Source: Arcanobacterium phocae
GTDB taxonomy: Bacteria; Actinomycetota; Actinomycetes; Actinomycetales; Actinomycetaceae
Direction: 5' to 3'
DNA: 64,000 nt
Assembly (NCBI RefSeq): GCF_018913465.1
Contig: NZ_JABAPM010000004.1
Location: 62,001 to 126,000 of the forward strand
The notes beneath the pieces are model-generated. The model worked only from the letters and a program-made list of their open reading frames with translations. It ran no database searches and was not told the DNA's origin. The position numbers and the translations under genes are program-made. Below, piece after piece: positions 35,889 through 45,504 of this stretch (position 1 is its first letter; the number at the start of each line of letters is the position of its first letter).

Positions 35889-37486
35889 ATCTCACGATTA
35901 ATTGGCTCGCATCGTTACCATTAATTATTGTTCTGGGTGCCGGCGTGCTAGGTACATTGCTGGAGGCATTTCTACCACGCTCAATTCGTCGTATCGTACA
36001 AGTAACGGTTTCGCTTTTGGCGCTTGCCGCTGCTTTTGTCACTATTATTTGGCGATGGACTGACTTGTCCCACCAACAAACTCCTGGTATGTTGCGTCCA
36101 TTGTCGATTGCGCAAGAAGCTCCGTTCTCTGGCGTTGCCTTCGTTGAAGACGGTTTTTCAGTCATGGGCCAAGCAGTTATCGTGCTGTGTGCTCTGCTGT
36201 CCTTCATGCTGATTGCTGATCGTACCTCGTTGCGCGATGGTGCTTTCGTCGCTTCGGCGGCGACGCGCCCAGGTTCAGCCGCAGAGCGGGAATCAACTGA
36301 AGCACAGCGGGAACAAACTGAAATTTTCCCTCTTGCCCTCTTTGCTACCGGTGGCATGATGGCATTCGTTTCAGCATTCGATTTGCTAGCAATGTTCATT
36401 GCTCTTGAGCTACTGTCCTTGCCACTGTACGTTTTGAGTGCAACTGCTCGACGACGTCGCCTGCTGTCCCAAGAAGCTGCGTTAAAGTATTTCTTGCTTG
36501 GAGCTTTTTCGTCAGCAATTTTCTTGATGGGCGCGGCATTTATTTACGGGGCTACCGGTACGCTCAGTTTCTATGGCGTAGCCGTTTTGGCACAACAGCA
36601 GCAGGCCACAGTTTTGTTCCTCGCTGTCGGCGCAATTATGCTTGTCATCGGTTTGCTGTTCAAAGTTGGAGCAGTGCCGTTCCACTCCTGGACTCCAGAT
36701 GTATATCAAGGAGCGCCAACTCCGATCACCGGATTTATGGCTGCTGGGACAAAAGCTGCTGCGTTTATCGCAATGGTACGTGTGTTCGCATGGATAGTCG
36801 CGATTGTCCCAGATTCGTTCCAGATATTTATGTGGGTTATCATCATTGCCACGATCGTTGTGGGAACAGTTATGGGCTTAGTACAAGATGATGTCAAGCG
36901 TCTGCTTGCATACTCGTCGATTGCCCATGCGGGATTCATCTTGATCGCTGTGAAGTCGGTATTAGCACATGTTAACGGTGTGCAGCTGGCGGCACTAGGC
37001 TCGATTGTTTTCTACCTATTGGCCTATGGTCTGGCAACAGTCGGCGCATTTGGCGTTGTCACGTTGGTACGTAGTAAAGATAGTGATGGCAATATTGGCG
37101 GCGAGGCTACCAAGCTTTCGCACTGGGCAGGTTTGGGCAAGACTAACCCGTTCCTTGCTACAGCAATGGTTGTGTTCTTGTTGTCTTTCGCTGGCATCCC
37201 ACTAACAGCAGGATTCATCGGAAAATTCGAGGTGTTCAGTACCGGTATCGTGGCTGGCAACTCAGTGCTCGTTATTATTGCAATCATTGCTTCAGTGGTG
37301 ACTGCGTTCTTCTATTTCCGTCTGATCCAGCTAATGTTCTTCACTGAGCCAGAAACCGAACAGATTGAGGTTGTTTCATCGGAAGGCCTAAGTATAGTTG
37401 CCATTAGCGTTGCACTGGCTGGTACTATCGTTCTTGGTATCTTCCCAAGTCCGATCCTCAACTTTATTACGGGTATTTTCCAGTGA
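35885..37486 (+). CDS. nuoN: NADH-quinone oxidoreductase subunit N
   Basis: This third antiporter-like subunit has 533 residues. It shows LFKVGAVPFHSWTPDVYQGAPTPITGFMA, the diagnostic NuoN discontinuous helix, and AYSSIAHAGFILIAV. The start is GTG inside GTGA overlapping nuoM. An insertion of about 30 polar residues between helices 3 and 4 (TRPGSAAERESTEAQREQTE region) is notable. Its stop overlaps the polyprenyl synthase start. Confidence 0.96.
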   Translation: MNLTINWLASLPLIIVLGAGVLGTLLEAFLPRSIRRIVQVTVSLLALAAAFVTIIWRWTDLSHQQTPGMLRPLSIAQEAPFSGVAFVEDGFSVMGQAVIVLCALLSFMLIADRTSLRDGAFVASAATRPGSAAERESTEAQREQTEIFPLALFATGGMMAFVSAFDLLAMFIALELLSLPLYVLSATARRRRLLSQEAALKYFLLGAFSSAIFLMGAAFIYGATGTLSFYGVAVLAQQQQATVLFLAVGAIMLVIGLLFKVGAVPFHSWTPDVYQGAPTPITGFMAAGTKAAAFIAMVRVFAWIVAIVPDSFQIFMWVIIIATIVVGTVMGLVQDDVKRLLAYSSIAHAGFILIAVKSVLAHVNGVQLAALGSIVFYLLAYGLATVGAFGVVTLVRSKDSDGNIGGEATKLSHWAGLGKTNPFLATAMVVFLLSFAGIPLTAGFIGKFEVFSTGIVAGNSVLVIIAIIASVVTAFFYFRLIQLMFFTEPETEQIEVVSSEGLSIVAISVALAGTIVLGIFPSPILNFITGIFQ

Positions 37487-38499
37487 GTCTTATATCGAAA
37501 CTATTTGATCAACAATCGACGCCACTCGTCACCGAGCTTACTTCCCGGATGGAGGAAGTTGAATGCTTGCTCCGAGAGGCCGTCCAGGTTGATGATCTTG
37601 TTGTGGACGAAGCCACTTCTCATCTAGCTAAAGCAGGTGGGAAGCGGCTTCGGCCCGCATTGTGCTTATTGACTGCGCAGCTTGGTCCGCGTCCAGCAGA
37701 TAAAGATGTTTTAGATTCGGCAGTGGTAGTTGAGCTGACACATTTGGCCACTCTTTATCACGACGATGTCATGGACGAAGCTCCACTGCGCCGCGGTGTG
37801 CCAACAGCCCAATATATTTATGGAAATTCATCTGCTATTCTTGCCGGCGATGTTCTGTTCGCTCGAGCATCTGGTATTGTGGCTAAATTAGGCCCTGAAG
37901 CAGTGCTTTTGCATGCCGAAACGTTTGAACGGCTGTGTATGGGTCAACTTCATGAAACTATTGGGCCACGTGACGGCGAAGACCCGATCGAGCATCATAT
38001 TCAGGTTTTGGCAGATAAGACTGGATCGCTTATCGCGGCATCGGGTCGTTATGGAGTGCTTTATTCTGGTGGAGATCCGAAGCTTGCTGACGATATTGCT
38101 CAGTTTGGTGAAAAAGTTGGCGTCGCCTTCCAGATTGCCGATGATGTTATCGATCTCGTGTCAGACCCAGAGGTTACCGGAAAAACTCCAGGAACTGACC
38201 TCCTTGAAGGTGTGCCAACGATGCCAACGTTACTGCTTCGTCAACGGGCTCAACAAGGCACTATCGATGAAGCTGGGAAACGCATATTGTCATACCTTGA
38301 CGAACGTGATCTTAGCCAAGACGATAATCTCGCAACGGTTGTAAGCATGCTACGTGAGCACTCCGTCGTCGAAGAAACTCGACAACTGGCCCACAAGTGG
38401 GTGGATGACGCGTTGAAGCATCTTGATACTGTCTCGCACCGAAAGGTCAAGAAAGGCTTGGAGATGTTCGCGCGAGCAATGGTAGATCGTCTCGCTTAG
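37483..38499 (+). CDS. Polyprenyl diphosphate synthase (menaquinone side-chain)
   Basis: This 338-residue long-chain trans-isoprenyl diphosphate synthase makes the quinone tail from FPP/GGPP and IPP. The first Asp-rich motif is LYHDDVMDEAPLRRG and the second AFQIADDVIDL. Binding segments GKRLRPAL and MGQLHET are also present. The GTG overlaps nuoN by 4 nt, so it is the last gene of the nuo operon. Chain length cannot be stated; residues before the first motif (ELTHLAT) are small, fitting a long product. Confidence 0.93.
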   Translation: MSLISKLFDQQSTPLVTELTSRMEEVECLLREAVQVDDLVVDEATSHLAKAGGKRLRPALCLLTAQLGPRPADKDVLDSAVVVELTHLATLYHDDVMDEAPLRRGVPTAQYIYGNSSAILAGDVLFARASGIVAKLGPEAVLLHAETFERLCMGQLHETIGPRDGEDPIEHHIQVLADKTGSLIAASGRYGVLYSGGDPKLADDIAQFGEKVGVAFQIADDVIDLVSDPEVTGKTPGTDLLEGVPTMPTLLLRQRAQQGTIDEAGKRILSYLDERDLSQDDNLATVVSMLREHSVVEETRQLAHKWVDDALKHLDTVSHRKVKKGLEMFARAMVDRLA

Positions 38500-38601
38500 A
38501 ACGAACCCCACACGATCTCACTATTCTCATTCCGGTAAAACAGAGTAAAATAGTGTGCAGTATATGCGCTAATCACAGCGCCCAGAACCAAGGAGTCGCA
38601 C

Positions 38602-41412
38602 GTGCGTAATCTTCTCAATAAGCTTCTTCGAGCCGGTGAAGGCCGAATCCTTAAGAAGCTGAATGCTATTACCCAGCAAGTAAACTTGCTCGAGGATGTC
38701 TACAAAGACATGACTGACGATGAACTCAAAGCCGTCACCGGTGAGCTTCGGGAACGGTTAGCGCAAGGTGAGACTCTTGATGAGCTGATGCCGGATGCAT
38801 TCGCAGCAGTACGTGAGGCTTCGGTGCGTACCCTCGGTCAGCGTCACTATGATGTGCAGATTATGGGTGGCGCGGCTCTCCACTTGGGAAACATTGCCGA
38901 AATGAAAACCGGTGAAGGTAAAACCTTGGTGGCGACGCTGGCTTCGTACTTGAATGCTTTGTCGGGAGATGGCGTCCACGTCGTGACCGTCAATGACTAT
39001 TTGGCGTCTTATCAGTCGGAACTCATGGGACGTGTCTTCCGGTTCCTAGGGATGACGACCGGCTGTATTCTGGAAGGTCAGACTCCGCAGCAGCGTCGTG
39101 AGCAGTATGCCGCTGATATTACCTATGGAACGAACAACCAGTTTGGTTTCGATTATTTGCGCGACAACATGGCGATGGATGAAAGCGAAATGGTTCAGCG
39201 TGGCCATAACTTTGCTATCGTCGACGAAGTTGATTCGATTCTTATTGATGAGGCACGTACTCCGTTGATTATTTCGGGTCAGGCCGACGGCGATGCCAAC
39301 CGCTGGTATGTTGCGTTTGCTGACGCAGTGGGCAAGATGCGTCGGGATACTGATTACGAGGTTGATGAGAAGAAGCGCAACGCGGGTATTCTTGAACCAG
39401 GTATTGACAAGGTAGAGGATCTGCTCGGTATTGATAACCTCTACGAGTCTGTTAATACCCCGCTTATTGGCTACTTAAACAATGCTATTAAGGCCAAGGA
39501 ACTGTTCCATCGCGACAAAGATTATATTGTGCGTGATGGTGAGGTGCTTATCGTTGATGAGCATACTGGCCGTGTTTTGCCTGGACGTCGATACAACGAC
39601 GGTATGCACCAGGCGATTGAAGCTAAAGAAGGTGTGGAGATCAAGGCCGAAAATCAGACTTTGGCTTCCATTACTTTGCAGAACTACTTCCGCATGTACA
39701 ACAAGCTTTCGGGCATGACGGGTACGGCAGAGACCGAAGCTGAGGAGTTTGCTTCAACGTACGATATTGGTGTGGTGCCTATCCCAACCAATAAGCCAGT
39801 TGCACGGGTGGATCATCGCGATATCGTTTATGCGACCTCGGAACTGAAATTCGCAGCGATTGTTGAGGATATTAAGGAACGTTATGCCAAGGGGCAGCCG
39901 GTCTTGGTTGGTACTGCCTCGGTTGAGCATTCGGAACTGTTATCTAGTCTGCTGAAGAAAGCTCATATTCCGCACGAAGTACTGAATGCTAAACAGCATG
40001 AGCGAGAAGCTTCGGTTGTGGCGATGGCAGGACGCAAGCACGCGATCACTGTGGCAACGAACATGGCTGGTCGTGGTACCGACATCATGCTCGGTGGTAA
40101 CGCTGAGCATATTGCGTTGGAAATGATGGGCAAGCTCGGTCTTGACCCGGAAGAAAATACAGAAGAGTACGAAGAGCGCTGGCCAGAAATACTTCAGGCG
40201 GCAAAGGACCAAGTTGCTGCAGAACATGATGAAGTAACCGAGCTTGGTGGTTTGTATGTTCTTGGTTCAGAACGCCACGAATCACGCCGTATTGATAACC
40301 AGTTGCGTGGTCGTGCAGGACGTCAGGGCGATCCGGGTGAATCTCGATTCTATCTTTCTCTTGACGATGATCTGTTGCGTCTTTTCGGCTCCACAATTGT
40401 TAATACGCTACGTAACTCGGCTCAAGACGAACCGCTTGATTTTAAGATGATGGCGAACGCTATTCAAAAAGCCCAGGCACAACTTGATGGCCGTAATGCG
40501 GAACAGCGTAAGAATGTGCTCAAGTACGACGACGTTATGAATGATCAGCGAACTGTTGTTTATACTGAGCGCCGGCGTATTTTGGCTGGAGACGATGTAG
40601 AAAACCAGATCCAGTCGTTCATGGACTTTGTTATTAACGATATCGTTTCAGCTAATACTGAGGGCTCTCCCGATGATTGGGATTTGGACATGTTGTGGGC
40701 GGATATGCGTCGCTACTACAAGCCAAGCTTTACTCCTGCTGAATTCATCGAAGAGCATGGTGACCAGAAGCTGTTAACTGCCGATGTGGTTCGAGAAGAG
40801 TTCGAACAAGATATTCATGCATTGTATGAAGAACGTGAAGAAGAACTCGGAGATGAGCAGATGAGACTCATCGAACGTCAGGTCTTGTTGCAGACCTTGG
40901 ATCGCAACTGGCGTGAGCACTTGTACGAGATGGATTATCTGAAGGAAGGCATTGGCTTGCGGGCCATGGCTCAACGTAATCCGCTTGTTGAATACAAGCA
41001 AGAAGGTTACCAGATGTTCCAGTCCATGAATGACCAGATCCGCGGTGAAACAGTAACATTCCTGATGGGATTTGAGTTGCCTTCGGAACGTCTTGCACGT
41101 GAAGCAGCTGAGGCTGCTGAAGTGATGGCTGGTCAAGAATCACTGATGAATGCTCAAGCCGTGTCGCGTGCTGCCGCAGCGGCAGCTGCTTCCAAATCAG
41201 AAGCGACGAAAGCGGCTACCGAGAAGATTCTTGGTTTGAAGCGTCCAACAACAGCTACAAAGATGACATACACATCCTCGGCGAAGGATGGATCTGGCCA
41301 AGCTCGGGCGACTAATGCTCAAGGTCGTGAAGTGCATGGACAAACAACAGCAGGCTCTGGTGAGCCACATATGAATCGTGCACAGCGCCGGGCAGCTAAG
41401 AAAAAGAAGTAA
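38602..41412 (+). CDS. secA: Preprotein translocase ATPase SecA
   Basis: SecA is the motor that drives secretory proteins through SecYEG. The 936-residue protein has Walker [33 protein letters not shown] (Walker B/DEAD), a preprotein cross-linking domain, the second nucleotide-binding fold with [14 protein letters not shown] and [21 protein letters not shown], and the helical scaffold. The C-terminus is a basic Ala/Lys tail ([12 protein letters not shown]) with no zinc-binding cysteine motif, as in actinobacterial SecA1. It starts with GTG after AAGGAG; a TAAAAT hexamer at about 38546 is a possible -10. Its own strong terminator follows. Confidence 0.97.
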   Translation: MRNLLNKLLRAGEGRILKKLNAITQQVNLLEDVYKDMTDDELKAVTGELRERLAQGETLDELMPDAFAAVREASVRTLGQRHYDVQIMGGAALHLGNIAEMKTGEGKTLVATLASYLNALSGDGVHVVTVNDYLASYQSELMGRVFRFLGMTTGCILEGQTPQQRREQYAADITYGTNNQFGFDYLRDNMAMDESEMVQRGHNFAIVDEVDSILIDEARTPLIISGQADGDANRWYVAFADAVGKMRRDTDYEVDEKKRNAGILEPGIDKVEDLLGIDNLYESVNTPLIGYLNNAIKAKELFHRDKDYIVRDGEVLIVDEHTGRVLPGRRYNDGMHQAIEAKEGVEIKAENQTLASITLQNYFRMYNKLSGMTGTAETEAEEFASTYDIGVVPIPTNKPVARVDHRDIVYATSELKFAAIVEDIKERYAKGQPVLVGTASVEHSELLSSLLKKAHIPHEVLNAKQHEREASVVAMAGRKHAITVATNMAGRGTDIMLGGNAEHIALEMMGKLGLDPEENTEEYEERWPEILQAAKDQVAAEHDEVTELGGLYVLGSERHESRRIDNQLRGRAGRQGDPGESRFYLSLDDDLLRLFGSTIVNTLRNSAQDEPLDFKMMANAIQKAQAQLDGRNAEQRKNVLKYDDVMNDQRTVVYTERRRILAGDDVENQIQSFMDFVINDIVSANTEGSPDDWDLDMLWADMRRYYKPSFTPAEFIEEHGDQKLLTADVVREEFEQDIHALYEEREEELGDEQMRLIERQVLLQTLDRNWREHLYEMDYLKEGIGLRAMAQRNPLVEYKQEGYQMFQSMNDQIRGETVTFLMGFELPSERLAREAAEAAEVMAGQESLMNAQAVSRAAAAAAASKSEATKAATEKILGLKRPTTATKMTYTSSAKDGSGQARATNAQGREVHGQTTAGSGEPHMNRAQRRAAKKKK

Positions 41413-41424
41413 GCCGCATTAAGC

Positions 41425-41472
41425 CTAGGTGGTGGGGCATACAGAGTCGTCTGTATGCCCCACCACTGTTAT
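41425..41472. terminator. Strong terminator after secA
   Basis: GTGGTGGGGCATACAGA (41429-41445) and TCTGTATGCCCCACCAC (41450-41466) form a perfect 17-bp stem with a GTCG tetraloop, followed by TGTTATGTT. It separates secA from the convergent Rv3235-family gene and probably stops both. Confidence 0.93.
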
Positions 41473-41486
41473 GTTGACAGTGAGTA

Positions 41487-42059
41487 TCAGGCGATTTCTA
41501 AAGCGGTAACAATCCAGTGATCTCGATGTATTTCTAGGCGTAATGCCACTGCTCTTATTCGAAAACCGTCGTGGACAACAACTGAGACTTCGGCGATGCG
41601 TCGCCGTGGATGATTTACATGTACGCGGCGTATGACCGGGCGCGATGTTTGCGGTGCCGGTCCGTGTAGTCGTTGATTTAGTCCTGCTCTGCAAACCAGT
41701 GCACGATATACCCCGGAAGCAAGCCACGATTGGAGCTGACGGACAGGACGATGACCGTGTAATACTTCAATTGCCTGACCTACTATTCGTGCGGAGAAGG
41801 TTGTGGCAGGAACGATGTCCGCAGGCAGTGGGCGGTCGAGAGCAAAGCGATCGTCGTCGTCATAATCGATAGGTTGCTGGGTTTGTACGAAAATGGACAG
41901 CCGATCGTACGGTTCTTCTGGAGAAGAGATCGGCAGCTGATGGGAGAGGTGCTGATCGTCTGAAAGTATAGGTGACAGTGCTGGACGTGTAGTGGTATTC
42001 ACTGTCGTGAAGCGTGGGGACTCGTAGCTTACCGCTGAAGTGTGTAGGACGCTGGACAT
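41487..42059 (-). CDS. Rv3235 family protein
   Basis: The 190-residue cytoplasmic protein has a variable, acidic N-terminal half (including DYDDDD) and a conserved C-terminal half with ARIVGQAIEVLHGHRPVRQLQSWLASGVYRAL, then paired beta-strands ending HRDHWIVTALEIA. This is the Rv3235 family, found near secA in many Actinobacteria including M. tuberculosis. It follows the LysM gene by 5 nt on the same strand. No biochemical function is established. Confidence 0.85.
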   Translation of the reverse strand: MSSVLHTSAVSYESPRFTTVNTTTRPALSPILSDDQHLSHQLPISSPEEPYDRLSIFVQTQQPIDYDDDDRFALDRPLPADIVPATTFSARIVGQAIEVLHGHRPVRQLQSWLASGVYRALVCRAGLNQRLHGPAPQTSRPVIRRVHVNHPRRRIAEVSVVVHDGFRIRAVALRLEIHRDHWIVTALEIA

Positions 42060-42064
42060 GAGGT

Positions 42065-42691
42065 TTACTTTCGGAACGTGGGAAGCTGGAAATGCTGGCC
42101 AGGGTGAATTATGTTGGGATCCGCAATAAGGTCTTTATTCTCTTCCCATAAATTGGTTGCAATCTGAGTAATTGAAACATTTGGGTACTGTGGAGAGATC
42201 TCTTTCGCAATTGACCAAAGGCTATCGCCGGGCTGCACTGTTATGCCGGGCTGTCCTGTTACGTGGGGCTGTGCTGTTACGTTTGTATCGAGCACTGCTG
42301 GTTTGAGGTGAACCCGGCGAAGTGATACTGGGGTATGGTGTACAGCTTGAACGCCGTATTCATATGTTTCTATGTTTGGCGAATGATCGCTTACCGAGCT
42401 TGCATATGCTGGTGCTGGATACATGAGTACGGCCGCGAGCGCTAAGCGGCGAGCTCTAGGTGAACCATACCGTGAAACGAATTGTAACATGTGGCGGTAT
42501 TGCCCATTTTCACCCACATCTAGCAATAAATACGATAAACTATTCCATAGGAATATAAGCGTCAAACAACATAACCCGAACAATTCTAATGTTGTATTGG
42601 TGGACGGGTTAGGTTGGCTGGACCAAAGTCGGAAGGCTGCATAGCCGGATAAATATCCTGCGCCTCCGAGAATAAAACCCTTAACCATCAT
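42065..42691 (-). CDS. LysM-domain membrane protein
   Basis: The 208-residue protein has an N-terminal membrane part with two or three hydrophobic helices (about 4-20, 34-62, and a signal-like segment near 80-97 ending PAPAYA). A linker of three VT-x-QP-x hexapeptide repeats follows, then one C-terminal LysM domain (VQPGDSLWSIAKEI to IHPGQHFQLP) that binds peptidoglycan. It should be anchored in the membrane and reach the cell wall. It is the first gene of a two-gene unit with the Rv3235 protein. A GAGG Shine-Dalgarno precedes the ATG at 42691. Confidence 0.85.
   Translation of the reverse strand: MMVKGFILGGAGYLSGYAAFRLWSSQPNPSTNTTLELFGLCCLTLIFLWNSLSYLLLDVGENGQYRHMLQFVSRYGSPRARRLALAAVLMYPAPAYASSVSDHSPNIETYEYGVQAVHHTPVSLRRVHLKPAVLDTNVTAQPHVTGQPGITVQPGDSLWSIAKEISPQYPNVSITQIATNLWEENKDLIADPNIIHPGQHFQLPTFRK
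42228..42281 (-). repeat. Three tandem 18-bp units inside the lysM gene
   Basis: Three imperfect 18-bp units (42228-42245, 42246-42263, 42264-42281) encode VTAQPH, VTGQPG and ITVQPG, the linker between membrane segments and LysM. Units differ by only a few bases, so copy number may vary between strains. Confidence 0.75.
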
Positions 42692-42829
42692 CTAATCCTC
42701 TATTTAATGATGTTTGATTACGTTTAATATTCTTTAGCTGAATTTAAGGAGACGGAATAGGGTATACCCGGCTAGGTTTCTGTGGATAAAAATAAAAGCT
42801 AGAAGCCGTAAGTATTTAGACTGTAATTT

Positions 42830-43384
42830 ATGACATGGCAGACGGAAATCGAAAGAATCGGAGCTCGGATTCGATCTGAGCATCGAGAGGCCTTATTCGA
42901 AGAAGCAGATGATTTTTCTCAGGCTGAACATGCCAGCGTATATTTGAGCCAAAGAATACGTGGCTCACTTGGGAAGTATGTGAATTTTTATGTTGGCGAT
43001 CGCGAGTTATCGGGGATGTTGATCGACTCTGGAGCGGACTGGTTTACCTATCGGTCTCAACTGGGAGTAGAGATAGTATCGCTTAATCATGTGTGGCAGC
43101 TCAGCGGACTCAGTCTCGCAGTATCCGACGATTCACGGTATGTCCCGACGCTAAACTCAATATTGCGGCGGTTAATAGGTTCGCACATCGTGGTCAATCG
43201 TTGTAGAAAGTCTCTGTCTGGCGAATTGTTGGCAGTTGGGTGCGACTATATCGTTATTTTGCCGTCCGCGTCTGTGCAGGCGGCAGGCTATGAGATGTCT
43301 ACGGTGAATGGAGAGTCTGCAACAGAAATTTATATGCCGATTAAGCACATTTCCACCGTCAGTAGCAGACGGGGAATCGGTTAA
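42830..43384 (+). CDS. Conserved actinobacterial hypothetical protein
   Basis: The 184-residue soluble protein has a helical N-terminus of ~40 residues, then a predominantly beta region (VNFYVGDRELSGMLIDSGADWFTY, and later VVNRCRKSLSGELLAVGCDYIVIL) that looks like two copies of a small barrel, possibly an SH3- or Sm-like fold. I do not recognise a named domain. It is divergent from lysM and upstream of the HTH/SAF/CpaE-like genes. TAGACT (42817-42822) lies 7 nt before the ATG with no Shine-Dalgarno, so a leaderless mRNA is likely. Confidence 0.7.
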   Translation: MTWQTEIERIGARIRSEHREALFEEADDFSQAEHASVYLSQRIRGSLGKYVNFYVGDRELSGMLIDSGADWFTYRSQLGVEIVSLNHVWQLSGLSLAVSDDSRYVPTLNSILRRLIGSHIVVNRCRKSLSGELLAVGCDYIVILPSASVQAAGYEMSTVNGESATEIYMPIKHISTVSSRRGIG

Positions 43385-43400
43385 TAAAAAATGGTGTTAG

Positions 43401-43613
43401 TTAGTCATCAAACTCGTTGGCATTGATCTTGATTCTAGCTTTCTCATAACCGGCTTGAATATAGTCTTCGACAGCTTGTTCGGAAATACGCCATTGGCCT
43501 CGTCCGCCAACCTGAATAGCTGCGAGTTCACCGTTTTTAATAAGTGTTCGCACTTGCCCTGCTGAGACGCTCAGGTTCTCGGCAACGTCTGCGATTGTAA
43601 GAAATTTTTGCAT
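43401..43613 (-). CDS. Small excisionase/BldC-like HTH protein
   Basis: A 70-residue winged HTH of the MerR/excisionase class: FLTIADVAENLSVSAGQVRTLIKNGELAAIQVGGRGQWRISEQAVEDYIQ, then a short charged tail. It is a paralogue in type of the protein at 7.7 kb but clearly diverged. The ATG at 43613 (MQKFLTI) is spaced 8 nt from GGGAAA, better than the ATG at 43619. It sits alone on the minus strand between two plus-strand genes, so it may regulate the SAF/CpaE-like operon; that is inference. Confidence 0.85.
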   Translation of the reverse strand: MQKFLTIADVAENLSVSAGQVRTLIKNGELAAIQVGGRGQWRISEQAVEDYIQAGYEKARIKINANEFDD

Positions 43614-43720
43614 ATACATATTTTCCCACGACTTCGCTCTTGTCGCAGAACTTTATCCCCAGGTTTGGGACCTGTGGATAACTTTAATGCCGATTTGATA
43701 CTTTTTGAGAAGATATGTGC

Positions 43721-44311
43721 ATGGTTTCGCTACAAAAATTTTCGCAACGTGTAAGAGATCCACGTTTGCTTTTAGGTATGGTATTAATTCTAGGCGGTGG
43801 CGTAGCAGGAGCTGCTTTGGCTGGCACATCTACGACAGTTCTAGTGCCGCAGGCTATTGAGAATATTGCTGTGGGAAGTGATCTTCATACAGATAGTTTT
43901 AGGCTCGTGGAAGTCCCGCAGAATATTGCTGAGAGTTATGTGCATGGGATGTCCATCCCACTAGAGAGCCGTGCACAACGATCGATTGCTACGGGTGAAT
44001 TGCTTTCTACTAAAACATTAAGTAGGAAGAAAAGTGGGGCAGTATTGGCGTTGCCACTTGTGCTCCCGATCCCATCGAATATGAAAGCTGGAGATCAGGT
44101 GACGATATGGAGCGTTCCGCGAAGTAAGGAAGGCAATAGCGAGGTTGTGGCTCAGCAGGCCACCTTTGTGAAAGCTAGAGAGAACCGAGCACTGACGGAC
44201 GGGAAAGTTACGGTAGAAGTTCGAGTGTCACGTGGTGGAGTAGCAAATATTATTGATTCTTTAAGTCATGGGGACAGTTTTGTCATTGTTGATTCGAGTG
44301 ATGAACAATGA
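43721..44311 (+). CDS. SAF-domain (CpaB-like) membrane protein
   Basis: The ~196-residue protein has an N-terminal TM helix (LLLGMVLILGGGVAGAALAG, about 16-35), then a SAF domain outside (VPQAIENIAVGSDLHTDSFRLVEVP, with TGELLSTKTLSR). SAF domains occur in CpaB, an assembly protein of Flp/Tad pili, and in other envelope systems. No pilin, TadA ATPase or prepilin peptidase is in the window. The ATG at 43721 is 8 nt after AGAAG and preferred over 43715. The gene overlaps the MinD/CpaE-like gene by 4 nt. Confidence 0.8.
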   Translation: MVSLQKFSQRVRDPRLLLGMVLILGGGVAGAALAGTSTTVLVPQAIENIAVGSDLHTDSFRLVEVPQNIAESYVHGMSIPLESRAQRSIATGELLSTKTLSRKKSGAVLALPLVLPIPSNMKAGDQVTIWSVPRSKEGNSEVVAQQATFVKARENRALTDGKVTVEVRVSRGGVANIIDSLSHGDSFVIVDSSDEQ

Positions 44312-45504
44312 GCGTTCTACTTTGTTTGCCATCTGAGCTTGACTCTGCAGTTTTGGCCCAATTAGCAGAGACAAGCCAAACTCATTTGATTGCACGACGA
44401 TGTGCCGATCTAGTAGAAGTATTAGCAGGTGCTCGCGCGCGAGTTGCTCAGATGGCCATTGTTTCTGAAGACCTCGACGGTTTAGATATGACGGCAATAG
44501 CTGAGCTTCGTCAGTATGTTGCAGTGGCGCTTGTCGCTGGTAGTCGTTCGTCGTGCGATAGCGATGCGAGACGATATTTGAGCAATGTCGATGTTCTTTC
44601 CCCGCTACCACATGAGATCGCCAACCGCATTAGAGAAACCAAAGGTCTAGGAAAGCCCTCAGTTGTCTCCGATGATGTATTTGTAAGCAGTAGACAGTCT
44701 TCGCATGGAGTACTAACAGTGTTCTGGGGACCAGCAGGGTCCCATGGGCGGTCTGCACTTGTCCGTGATTGTAGTGTGCTTCTATCTGAACGTCATCGCG
44801 TTTTGGCATGTGACGGTGATAACTTTTCGCCATCGTTGGCTCAGTTGTTCGACGTCGAAGAAAGCTCGGGACTTATTGGCGTGGCGAGAATGATCGATCA
44901 AGGCCGCAAAGTGGATATTGATGGGATGCTTTCAGCTTTGTCGCCAATGTTTGGAAACGTTAGTTTGTTAGCAGGCATGAATACGGGTCAGAGGTGGCGT
45001 GAGATATCGCGGTTTGTGGCAGACCGGCTGTGGTCAGTTCTGTGCGCAGAATTCGAATGTGTTGTAGTAGATAGTGCCGGGGGACTAGATGATAGAGCAG
45101 AACGTCTTGACCGGTGGAGTTTAACTCGATCTGTCGTCGATCAGGCAGATATTCGCCTGCATGTTGCTACTGCTACACCAATCGGTTTGCGCAGGCTAAT
45201 TGAACATTGGGATGCGTTGTCGGAGGCACATGTTGAGCATGAAGCTGTTGTCCTGACCTCGCTGAGGTCAACTGCTTTAGGTCCACGTCCGTTATTTCAG
45301 GCGCAAAACGTTCTACGGGAAGTAGGAATAGGAGATATTCCTATTTTCGGTATACGTGATGATAGGAATAGGCTGGACAAGGTGCTGATTCAAGGTAGCT
45401 CAATGCCTGTTTCTTTCCCGAAAAGTGGGTATTCTCGTGATGTTGCCCGGGTTTGTTCCTGGATTGAGGCTAGAATGCAGGTATGCGCATCTACATTCCA
45501 ATGA
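44308..45504 (+). CDS. MinD/CpaE-like P-loop protein
   Basis: The 398-residue protein resembles actinobacterial CpaE-type proteins: a receiver-like N-terminal domain (1-125) and a ParA/MinD-type domain from ~132. The deviant Walker A region reads VFWGPAGSHGRSALVRD, lacking the canonical GKGGVGKT lysines, while the Asp after beta-2 (VLACDGDNFSPSLAQLF) and the VVVDSAGG strand are kept. Such proteins are placed with SAF/CpaB proteins in pilus or secretion clusters. It overlaps both neighbours (SAF gene by 4 nt, DUF6912 gene by 22 nt). Whether it hydrolyses ATP is doubtful. Confidence 0.78.
   Translation: MSVLLCLPSELDSAVLAQLAETSQTHLIARRCADLVEVLAGARARVAQMAIVSEDLDGLDMTAIAELRQYVAVALVAGSRSSCDSDARRYLSNVDVLSPLPHEIANRIRETKGLGKPSVVSDDVFVSSRQSSHGVLTVFWGPAGSHGRSALVRDCSVLLSERHRVLACDGDNFSPSLAQLFDVEESSGLIGVARMIDQGRKVDIDGMLSALSPMFGNVSLLAGMNTGQRWREISRFVADRLWSVLCAEFECVVVDSAGGLDDRAERLDRWSLTRSVVDQADIRLHVATATPIGLRRLIEHWDALSEAHVEHEAVVLTSLRSTALGPRPLFQAQNVLREVGIGDIPIFGIRDDRNRLDKVLIQGSSMPVSFPKSGYSRDVARVCSWIEARMQVCASTFQ

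Noticed and set aside
40774-41136. Open frame antisense to the secA 3' part
   Set aside because: Composition is an antisense reading of a helix-rich SecA region; no ribosome site and no homologous motif.
41645-41872. Plus-strand open frame opposite the Rv3235-family gene
   Set aside because: The minus-strand frame contains the conserved Rv3235 domain; the plus-strand frame has no motif.
43721-45504. A complete Flp/Tad pilus locus based on CpaB- and CpaE-like genes
   Set aside because: No pilin, TadA ATPase, TadB/C or prepilin peptidase is present in the window, so only the two individual families can be supported.
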